Source: Sulfuricurvum sp. (GTDB lineage Bacteria > Campylobacterota > Campylobacteria > Campylobacterales > Sulfurimonadaceae). Taken from it: a DNA stretch of 43,369 nucleotides. This document shows positions 29,999 through 37,049 of the stretch, piece after piece. The notes under the pieces were generated by a model. It was not told the DNA's origin and made no database searches. It saw nothing but the letters and a program-made list of their open reading frames with translations. The translations under genes and the position numbers were made by a program. Numbering within the stretch: the first letter of the stretch is position 1; each line of letters begins with the position of its first letter. The stretch is taken from assembly GCA_030696775.1 (NCBI GenBank), contig JAUYRN010000013.1, positions 1 to 43,369 on the forward strand. Reading direction: 5' to 3'.

Positions 29999-30987
29999 GT
30001 AAGGCGTTTGTTCATAGTCATGCGGCACATTGCGAAAGCGGTGTCGTTTCATCGCTCCTTACACACGCAGGGTATCCTATCAGTGAGGCGATGGCGTTTG
30101 GCATCGGAAATGGGTTGACATTTGCCTATTTACCGATTGTAAAAATCGATGGAATGCCTCTTGTCGCGTATCGAATGCCGCCCAAAAGTATCCTCAAAAC
30201 GGTCGAAAAAAGACTGGGCCTTGAGGTTAAAATCAAAAAATATTCCAATCCTCAAAGCGCCCGTGAGGATTTGATAAAAATGGTGGATGCGGGTAAATTC
30301 GTGGGGCTGCAAACGTCCGTCTTTTATCTCCCTTATTTTCCTCCGGAGATGCGGTTTCATTTTAATGCTCATAATTTAGTGGTATATGGGAAAAATGATA
30401 CGGGATTTTTAATCAGTGACCCGGTGTTCGAGCATCCTGTGGAAGCAGAGTTTAATGCACTGGATAAAGCCCGTTTTGCCCGTGGAGTATTTGCTCCCAA
30501 GGGTGCGTGTTATACGATAGAAAAAATTCCTGAAAGAATTGATTTGGCAAAAGCGATTAAAAAAGCCATCAACCGTACTTGTAATATGATGCTTTATACT
30601 CCTTTCCCGTGGGTGGGATTACGTGGTATCGGGATGATGAAACGTGCTATTCTCAAACTTCCAACTCATCCTCATAAACGGTATGCTTCTTTGTATTTAG
30701 GGCATATTATCCGAATGCAAGAAGAGATAGGGACGGGCGGGGGCGGATTTCGTTTGATGTATGCAGCCTTTTTGTCTGAGTGTGCAGAGGTACTTGGGCG
30801 TGAGGAACTAAAAACTGCATCGTCTATGATGGGTGAGGTTGGGGATAAATGGAGAGTATTCGCACTCTCGTGCTCTAAAGCGTGTAAAGGAAATGAATAC
30901 TCCGTTGAAGAAATTGCCCAAAAACTTCAGGAATGCAGAGACAGTGAAGAGCGTGTATATCGTTTTTTAAAAGGGTTGAAATTATGA
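29995..30987 (+). CDS. BtrH-like acyltransferase (BtrH_N plus DUF4872)
   Basis: A 330-residue protein. The N-terminal BtrH_N domain (1 to about 145) opens with HCESGVVSSLL, where Cys13 is the candidate nucleophile. FGIGNGLTFAYLPIVKIDG follows, then His126 in FNAHNLVVYG and Asp142 in LISDP. This gives a plausible Cys-His-Asp set with papain-like order. The C-terminal half (about 160-330) is the helical DUF4872 part. BtrH of butirosin biosynthesis transfers an acyl group from an ACP to an amine. Here the enzyme stands beside dialkylresorcinol genes, so it could transfer the polyene acyl from an ACP to a resorcinol hydroxyl, making the flexirubin ester. This role is my inference. ATGA overlaps on both sides. 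Confidence 0.85.
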   Translation: MSKAFVHSHAAHCESGVVSSLLTHAGYPISEAMAFGIGNGLTFAYLPIVKIDGMPLVAYRMPPKSILKTVEKRLGLEVKIKKYSNPQSAREDLIKMVDAGKFVGLQTSVFYLPYFPPEMRFHFNAHNLVVYGKNDTGFLISDPVFEHPVEAEFNALDKARFARGVFAPKGACYTIEKIPERIDLAKAIKKAINRTCNMMLYTPFPWVGLRGIGMMKRAILKLPTHPHKRYASLYLGHIIRMQEEIGTGGGGFRLMYAAFLSECAEVLGREELKTASSMMGEVGDKWRVFALSCSKACKGNEYSVEEIAQKLQECRDSEERVYRFLKGLKL

Positions 30988-32102
30988 AGCTTGCGAATAA
31001 AGTTTACCTAAATGCCTTTAGTTGCGTATGTGCAGCAGGCCTGAATATCGAAGAAATTTTTGAGACACTGCTTCGTGGAAACTCTGCAATTACGAACCAA
31101 AGCGGTTATGTCGACGGTGCGGTTATGCCTTTAGGTAAGATACCAAGTGAAGATGATTTTTTCGAGTTGTTAGAGGAAAATGTAGCATCGCTCCTCATTA
31201 AAACTCCATGGTTAGTTCCCAGTGAGACGATTGTCTTGGTTGGTTCTTCGGTGGGAGGGATGTGTGTAGCCGAGAAGATGTTTTTTACTGAGAGTAACTT
31301 CAAAAATATCACTGTTGAAGAACTCTCCATTCGTGCTATTGCGGATAAAGTTGTAGAAAAATTTGGCTTTAAATCGGCATTATCCTTTTCAACGGCCTGC
31401 ACGAGCAGTTCTATTGCTATTGATTTTGCTTACGATTTGATAACTCAAGGGCTTTATAAAACGGTAGTGGTCATCGGTGCGGATGAGCTGAGTCGTTCGG
31501 CCGTCAATGGTTTTGACAGACTAGGGATTGCTTCACATTCTCCCACGCGCCCTTTTGATGTGCAACGTAATGGTATCAACGTAGCGGAGGGGATAGCGGT
31601 ATTGGCTCTTTCTTCTTCGAAGACATTGCAGTGCGTTGAAATTATGGGGTGCGGGGTAAGTTCCGATGCCTATAATATCACTCATCCGCATCCCCAAGGC
31701 GAGGGGGCGATGGCTGCCATGAACCAAGCATTGCAAGCCGCTGGGATAGATGCTTCTAGTATCGATTATATCAATGCGCATGGGACGGGGACGATTGCTA
31801 ACGATGAGATTGAGAGTGCTTCCATTGAAAAACTTTTTGGCAGACATCCTTTTGTTGTTTCAACTAAAGCAGTTACGGGGCATACTTTAGGGGCTTGCGG
31901 TGCATTGGAAGCGGCGATTAGTGCGATGAGTATTATCCATAACATCATACCTGGGTGTACCAATCTCACAACCCCGGTCAATGGTTCACTTTCACATCCG
32001 TTAGAGCCAATACAGACAGACGTTAATTATGTACTTTCGAATGCGTTTGGTTTTGGGGGCGGTAATGTGTCACTTGTATTAGGAAAAGTTTATGCAGATT
32101 AA
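30984..32102 (+). CDS. beta-ketoacyl-ACP synthase, second heterodimer
   Basis: A 372-residue ketosynthase with all three catalytic residues: Cys139 in STACTSSSIAI, His266 in INAHGTGTIAND and His300 in KAVTGHTLGACG. It is the third KAS I/II-type ketosynthase of the locus. Like the one at 16415 it is followed by a short non-catalytic homologue, overlapping by 11 bases. Its place in the dar block suggests a role in making the acyl chains for the resorcinol, or a second polyene length class. Neither can be decided from sequence. Confidence 0.9.
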   Translation: MKLANKVYLNAFSCVCAAGLNIEEIFETLLRGNSAITNQSGYVDGAVMPLGKIPSEDDFFELLEENVASLLIKTPWLVPSETIVLVGSSVGGMCVAEKMFFTESNFKNITVEELSIRAIADKVVEKFGFKSALSFSTACTSSSIAIDFAYDLITQGLYKTVVVIGADELSRSAVNGFDRLGIASHSPTRPFDVQRNGINVAEGIAVLALSSSKTLQCVEIMGCGVSSDAYNITHPHPQGEGAMAAMNQALQAAGIDASSIDYINAHGTGTIANDEIESASIEKLFGRHPFVVSTKAVTGHTLGACGALEAAISAMSIIHNIIPGCTNLTTPVNGSLSHPLEPIQTDVNYVLSNAFGFGGGNVSLVLGKVYAD

Positions 32103-32742
32103 TTTAGAAATACTTGGCTTCGCTACGGTTGAAGATCCTCAAAAATGTACGACGTTAAATGAAAAAACTGTAGTAAGCGATATGATGTTGCGCAGACGAT
32201 TGACCCGTAATGCCCGTATGGCTCTTTATTTAACCGATCAAATTGGTGACTTTACTTCTCCTATTGTCATTGGAAATGCATATGGAGAAGTAGCAGAAAC
32301 ATTTGATATTCTGCGTTGTATCGCTGCCAATGAAACCGTAAGTCCTACCGCATTTCAAAATTCTGTGCACAATACCCCAGCATCTTACCTCTCTATTGTT
32401 GGGCAAAACAAGGGATATATTACGACCGTAAGTGATTTGAACGAAACCTCTACTTCGGTCTTAAAAGTGGGTGCGGTCAAATCTCTCACCTTCGAAACAT
32501 TGCTCCTTATTGTCAGTGACTCCATTGATTTTGAACGGGTTGAGGAACTCAATCGTTGCGGCATAACACTAAAAGAGTGCGCAGTAGCATTACAAGTACG
32601 TCATAGTCAAAAAGAGGTGACAATGACATTGAGCGGTAAAGCATATGACGGATATTCGCCGAGCATTTGGGCTATGTTGGAAATTATTGAAAAAATGGTT
32701 GAAAGCAATGGTTCTGAGGTTATTGTCGCTATCGAGATTTAA
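32092..32742 (+). CDS. chain-length-factor-like ketosynthase homologue, second pair (ApeC-like)
   Basis: A 216-residue protein of the Ketoacyl-synt_2 type. The family segment SPTAFQNSVHNTPASYLSIV (84-103) is very clear, as in ApeC-like proteins. The cysteine active-site region reads TTVSDLNETSTSVLKVG, without a cysteine, and the C-terminal histidine domains are absent. It should be the inactive partner of the ketosynthase encoded just upstream. This is the last gene of the locus. It converges on the metallo-beta-lactamase-fold gene with a four-base overlap of stop codons, so no separate terminator fits between them. Confidence 0.82.
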   Translation: MQINLEILGFATVEDPQKCTTLNEKTVVSDMMLRRRLTRNARMALYLTDQIGDFTSPIVIGNAYGEVAETFDILRCIAANETVSPTAFQNSVHNTPASYLSIVGQNKGYITTVSDLNETSTSVLKVGAVKSLTFETLLLIVSDSIDFERVEELNRCGITLKECAVALQVRHSQKEVTMTLSGKAYDGYSPSIWAMLEIIEKMVESNGSEVIVAIEI

Positions 32743-33515
32743 AATGCAACGGTGTCGTAATCGTTAAGTATTTTTCCTCCGTTACGAAGTAATTGCAGGG
32801 TTTTTAGCTCATGGATGATGGTGGGGGAAAACAGCGTTTTAAGATGCATGGCATAGATTCTAAAATCATCTCTTTGACACTGTTCGAGTTCACTTTTTAG
32901 CAGGGCTGGGGTGAGGTGCTTACTGTCAAATGCGAGTTTCTCAAAGCTTGAGGGAAAAGATACCTCAATAACGAGCGTATGAATATGCGGATTTTTATCC
33001 AATAATTCCCAAATACGGGGACATCGGTAGGTGTCGGCACTAAAAAGAATCCCTGCACCGTTTTTTTCGATGATATAGCCACAGCTTCCATCGGTATGAT
33101 CGGTTTTAAAAGGAGTTAATACGACATCATCTATTGGGTAGCTTTTATCGATTTCTATTTCAATCAGCTCAATGGTTTTGTCATCATGCCCGATGAGGTT
33201 GATCTCTTCAAAATTAGGCCATATGCGATGGTTAAAAATAAACTGGCGCAAATCATCTAATGTTGCTTTAAGTCCGTAAATCTTGAGGGCAATTGATTTT
33301 TGGGTAACAAATAAATCAGCCAGAAAAGGGATGTCAATAATGTGATCCAGATGCGAATGCGTCAGAAAAATATGCTCAATCGTAAAAACATCTTCTTCAA
33401 GAGTGTTGATAAGATTACCGGCATCGATAACACAGTGTTTGGATACGCGAACGCAGGTTGTTCCTTGTGTGCGGGTACGTGTTCCACCGGTGCCTAAAAA
33501 TTCGATAGCGTTCAT
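32739..33515 (-). CDS. metallo-beta-lactamase-fold phosphodiesterase-like protein
   Basis: A 258-residue metal-dependent hydrolase. The zinc motif is HSHLDH at about 54-59 (LTHSHLDHIIDIPF), which matches the signature of class II 3',5'-cyclic-nucleotide phosphodiesterases. Further metal ligands are likely in TDHTDGSCGY, then SADTYRCP, and HLKTLF. It begins with EFLGTGGTRTRTQGTTC, seen in that family. A cyclic-nucleotide or related phosphodiester substrate is possible, but many proteins with this signature are uncharacterised. It is a single gene facing the biosynthetic locus, so a link to the pathway is doubtful. Confidence 0.8.
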   Translation of the reverse strand: MNAIEFLGTGGTRTRTQGTTCVRVSKHCVIDAGNLINTLEEDVFTIEHIFLTHSHLDHIIDIPFLADLFVTQKSIALKIYGLKATLDDLRQFIFNHRIWPNFEEINLIGHDDKTIELIEIEIDKSYPIDDVVLTPFKTDHTDGSCGYIIEKNGAGILFSADTYRCPRIWELLDKNPHIHTLVIEVSFPSSFEKLAFDSKHLTPALLKSELEQCQRDDFRIYAMHLKTLFSPTIIHELKTLQLLRNGGKILNDYDTVAF

Positions 33516-33540
33516 TTTAATTTTCCCCTCGTAAAATTTA

Positions 33541-33546
33541 ATTATA
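33541..33546 (-). promoter_or_regulatory. -10 box for the metallo-beta-lactamase-fold gene
   Basis: Read on the minus strand as CACTATAATTAA, 25 bases before the start at 33515. The divergent spacer 33516-33664 otherwise holds only the leader of the next gene. Confidence 0.45.
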
Positions 33547-33633
33547 GTGTAAATAAAGTGAATTTAACCCTTGTAGCAAACTGTGCATTTATTGACCATT
33601 ATTCGGTCGTTATTTTAGAGAAATTTGTGCTAT

Positions 33634-33657
33634 CCTTGTTTATAAACTTGCACAAGG
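33634..33657 (+). promoter_or_regulatory. hairpin covering the ribosome-binding site of the transglutaminase gene
   Basis: CCTTGT (33634-33639) pairs with ACAAGG (33652-33657). The second arm contains the AAGG of the ribosome-binding site AAGGA used by the ATG at 33665. The loop holds a small GTTTATAAAC palindrome. With only six base pairs it may just be a weak modulator. Confidence 0.25.
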
Positions 33658-33664
33658 AAGCCCG

Positions 33665-36600
33665 ATGTCGCTCAAAGTTGTCCTTTCACATAAAACACAT
33701 TATGCATTTGATAAGCCGATTAACCTTTCTCCGCATATTATCCGTCTTCGTCCTGCACCGCATAGCCGTACTCCAATCGAAGCGTATTCGCTGAAGATTA
33801 AGCCCGATAACCATTTTATCAACTGGCAGCAAGACCCGTTTGGAAACTATCTCGCACGGATTGTTTTTCCAGAAAAAACGACAGAACTTTCTATTGATGT
33901 AGAGGTACTCGCCGAGTTGGTGAGTATTAATCCTTTTGACTATTTTGTTGAGGAGAGTGCGGAACAATTTCCTTTTAGCTACAGCAAGGCAATGGAAAAA
34001 GAACTTTCGCTTTATTTGGAAGTCACTGAAAACGGTAAAAAGCTCAAAGCTTTTGTGGATTCCATTGATTTAACACCTCGGCCTCTTAATGATTTCCTTG
34101 TAGGGCTTAATACAAAAATCAATCAGCATCTCAACTATACTCTCCGGATGGAACCGGGAGTACAAACGTGTGCGCAGACGCTGAAAACTCAATTGGGCTC
34201 TTGTCGTGACTTCGCATGGCTGTTTGTTCAGGTATTCCGTCATTTGGGGCTGGCTGCTCGTTTCGTATCAGGATATTTGGTGCAACTTGCCGCCGATGTT
34301 AAATCGCTTGACGGTCCTAGCGGTCCTGCAGAAGATTTTACCGATTTACACGCATGGACGGAGGTTTATATTCCGGGCGCAGGCTGGATCGGGTTGGACT
34401 CTACGAGCGGATTGTTCGCAGGGGAGGGGCATATCCCGTTGGCGTGTACTCCTAGTCCTGAGAGTGCTGCCCCTGTTGAGGGCGGTATGGATAAATGTGA
34501 AGTAGAGTTTACCTACTCTAACACCGTGACGCGCGTGTTTGAATCTCCGCGTGTTACGAAGCCGTACCGTGAAGAACAATGGGACGCGATCAAAGCTTTG
34601 GGATACGAAGTAGACAAAGAACTGGTTGCCAATGATGTGCGCATGACGATGGGGGGAGAACCGACATTTGTTTCCATCGATGATCAAGAATCACCTCAAT
34701 GGAACACCGAAGCTGATGGTCCGCACAAGCGACAGCTTGCCAATATTCTTGCTCGTAAATTGCTTAATACCTTTGGAAAAGGGGGAATGCTTCATCATGC
34801 GCAGGGTAAATGGTATCCTGGTGAGCCGTTGCCACGATGGATGAGCACGGTTTTCTGGCGTAAAGACGGTCAGCCGATTTGGAAAAATCATGATCTTTTG
34901 GCAGGACTGGATCAAACCTTTGATTATACTCATGAAGATGCACAGAACTTTTTGTCTAAACTCAGTCTTAATCTGGGAATCAGCGATCAAAATATTCAAG
35001 GGGCATACGAAGACCCTCTCGTAGCACTTTTAAACGAGGCACTTCTGCCTATCGATGTCGATCCGTTAAAAGCCAATCTTAAAGACCCACTGGAGCGGCG
35101 TGCTCTTGCCAAACAGCTTAGTCACGGATTGGATATTCCCAGCGGATATGTATTGCCATTAGGATGGGGATCAACGCGTTGGATTACCTCTGGATGGGAA
35201 TTCCGTCGTGGTCATTTATTCCTTGCAGCAGGAACCTCGGCGGTAGGATTGCGATTGCCGTTGGATTCGTTAATGCTCAAACCTCATACTGAGTTGGAAC
35301 AAAGCTTCGAGCCTGATTTGTTTGCATCCTATCCTGCATTGGGTGAATATCATACAGCAGTTGAAAGTCGTGCCACAAAAACGACCAAAAATACAAAAGA
35401 CAGTACTGATTACGAGGCATTTGTCCGTACGGCAATTTGCGCTGAAGTAAGAGAAAAAAAGCTTTATCTCTTTCTTCCTCCGATCATGCAGCTTGAAGCC
35501 TTTTTGGATTTGATAGCGTCCATCGAAATAACAGCATCCCAGCTTAATATGCCGGTGATGATTGAGGGCTATGAACCTCCGAGTGATTTACGCATCGAAA
35601 AAATCCGAGTTACACCGGATCCGGGAGTTATCGAAGTCAACATTCACCCGACAAGCAGTTGGGAAGAGCTCAATGACGTGATTGGGACACTGTATGAACA
35701 AGCCCATTTTTCACGTTTAGGGACAGAAAAGTTTATGCAAGACGGTAAACACACGGGGACAGGAGGAGGAAACCACGTTACCATCGGTGGACTCACTCCA
35801 AGCGATAGTCCATTGTTACGAAATCCTGACTTGTTACGTTCATTGATCACGTTTTGGCAACACCATCCGGGACTATCGTACCTCTTTTCGGGACCGTTTA
35901 TCGGACCAACATCTCAAGCACCGCGTGTCGATGAGGGAAGAGCTGAAAATCTTTATGAGCTTGAAATCGCATTTTCGCAAATCCCAGAAGGACAGGAAGT
36001 ACCGTTTTGGCTCACCGACCGACTTTTCCGACACATGCTCACCGACATTACGGGAAATACCCATCGCAGTGAGTTTTGTATCGACAAACTGTATTCACCG
36101 GATTCATCAACAGGACGATTGGGAATTTTAGAGTTGCGCGGGTTTGATATGCCTCCACATGCTCAAATGTCGTTGATGCAAATGCTGTTAGTGCGAACGT
36201 TGGTATCGCTGTTTTGGCGTAAACCGTACAAACATAAACTGGTACGCTGGGGAACACAGCTTCATGATAAATTTTTGATCGAACATTATGTCAGGGAAGA
36301 CATTAATGATGTTGTTGAGTTTTTACGAGGTGAAGGATATGGATTTGAACTGAGCTGGTTTGATCCTTTCTTTGAATTTCGTTTTCCACTCCACGGTATG
36401 AGCAATGTCGGAAATATTCAATGTGAATTACGAGCAGGTATTGAACCGTGGCATGTATTGGGTGAGGAATCAAGCTCTCAAGGAACGGCGCGTTATGTTG
36501 ACTCATCTTTAGAGCGTGTGCAGGTAAAAGTGCGCGATTTCGTCCATGAGCGACACATCTTGACGTGTAATGGCGTGAAAGTGCCATTGGTGAATACCGG

Positions 36601-37039
36601 CGTTGAGGGCGAGTACGTTTCGGGTGTCCGCTACCGTGCTTGGCAGCCATGGTCGGCATTGCATCCAACGATTGGCGTAGATACACCGTTGGTATTTGAT
36701 GTGGTAGATACGTGGAGCAAACGATCATTGGGCGGATTTACGTATTTTGTTTCGCATCCGGGCGGACGATCGTATGACAGCTTCCCTGTAAATTCTCTGG
36801 AAGCGCAATCACGTCGAATCAGCCGATACTGGGGCTTTGGGCACACGCAAGGAGAAGTAGAAGAGTTACGTCCTCCGGTCAAAGAGCAAGAGCCTAACGA
36901 TAAATCAGAAACATCACGCGGTGTGCTAAAAAATGACAGCGCTAAAACATTCCAGTATCAAGAGCTAGAGGGAAGTCTTGAATACCCTCACACCTTGGAT
37001 TTACGTCGCAAGTGGAGCCCTATTGAAACGAAAAGGTAA
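33665..37039 (+). CDS. transglutaminase-like protein with C-terminal DUF2126 amidoligase domain
   Basis: A 1124-residue two-part protein. Residues 1 to about 90 are the bacterial transglutaminase N-terminal beta domain (KTHYAFDKPINLSPHIIRLRPAP). About 150-260 is the transglutaminase core with Cys180 (GSCRDFAW), His229 (DLHAWTEV) and Asp245 (GLDSTSG), so the catalytic triad is intact. About 310-1090 is DUF2126, with MTMGGEPTFVSIDD, a histidine-rich HTGTGGGNHVTIGG and FRFPLHGM. DUF2126 has been grouped with glutamine-synthetase-like amidoligases. With the two genes downstream it belongs to a widely conserved locus predicted to make or cut amide-linked peptide tags. The actual substrate is unknown. 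It has no signal peptide. Confidence 0.9.
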   Translation: MSLKVVLSHKTHYAFDKPINLSPHIIRLRPAPHSRTPIEAYSLKIKPDNHFINWQQDPFGNYLARIVFPEKTTELSIDVEVLAELVSINPFDYFVEESAEQFPFSYSKAMEKELSLYLEVTENGKKLKAFVDSIDLTPRPLNDFLVGLNTKINQHLNYTLRMEPGVQTCAQTLKTQLGSCRDFAWLFVQVFRHLGLAARFVSGYLVQLAADVKSLDGPSGPAEDFTDLHAWTEVYIPGAGWIGLDSTSGLFAGEGHIPLACTPSPESAAPVEGGMDKCEVEFTYSNTVTRVFESPRVTKPYREEQWDAIKALGYEVDKELVANDVRMTMGGEPTFVSIDDQESPQWNTEADGPHKRQLANILARKLLNTFGKGGMLHHAQGKWYPGEPLPRWMSTVFWRKDGQPIWKNHDLLAGLDQTFDYTHEDAQNFLSKLSLNLGISDQNIQGAYEDPLVALLNEALLPIDVDPLKANLKDPLERRALAKQLSHGLDIPSGYVLPLGWGSTRWITSGWEFRRGHLFLAAGTSAVGLRLPLDSLMLKPHTELEQSFEPDLFASYPALGEYHTAVESRATKTTKNTKDSTDYEAFVRTAICAEVREKKLYLFLPPIMQLEAFLDLIASIEITASQLNMPVMIEGYEPPSDLRIEKIRVTPDPGVIEVNIHPTSSWEELNDVIGTLYEQAHFSRLGTEKFMQDGKHTGTGGGNHVTIGGLTPSDSPLLRNPDLLRSLITFWQHHPGLSYLFSGPFIGPTSQAPRVDEGRAENLYELEIAFSQIPEGQEVPFWLTDRLFRHMLTDITGNTHRSEFCIDKLYSPDSSTGRLGILELRGFDMPPHAQMSLMQMLLVRTLVSLFWRKPYKHKLVRWGTQLHDKFLIEHYVREDINDVVEFLRGEGYGFELSWFDPFFEFRFPLHGMSNVGNIQCELRAGIEPWHVLGEESSSQGTARYVDSSLERVQVKVRDFVHERHILTCNGVKVPLVNTGVEGEYVSGVRYRAWQPWSALHPTIGVDTPLVFDVVDTWSKRSLGGFTYFVSHPGGRSYDSFPVNSLEAQSRRISRYWGFGHTQGEVEELRPPVKEQEPNDKSETSRGVLKNDSAKTFQYQELEGSLEYPHTLDLRRKWSPIETKR

Positions 37040-37049
37040 ATGATTAAGA

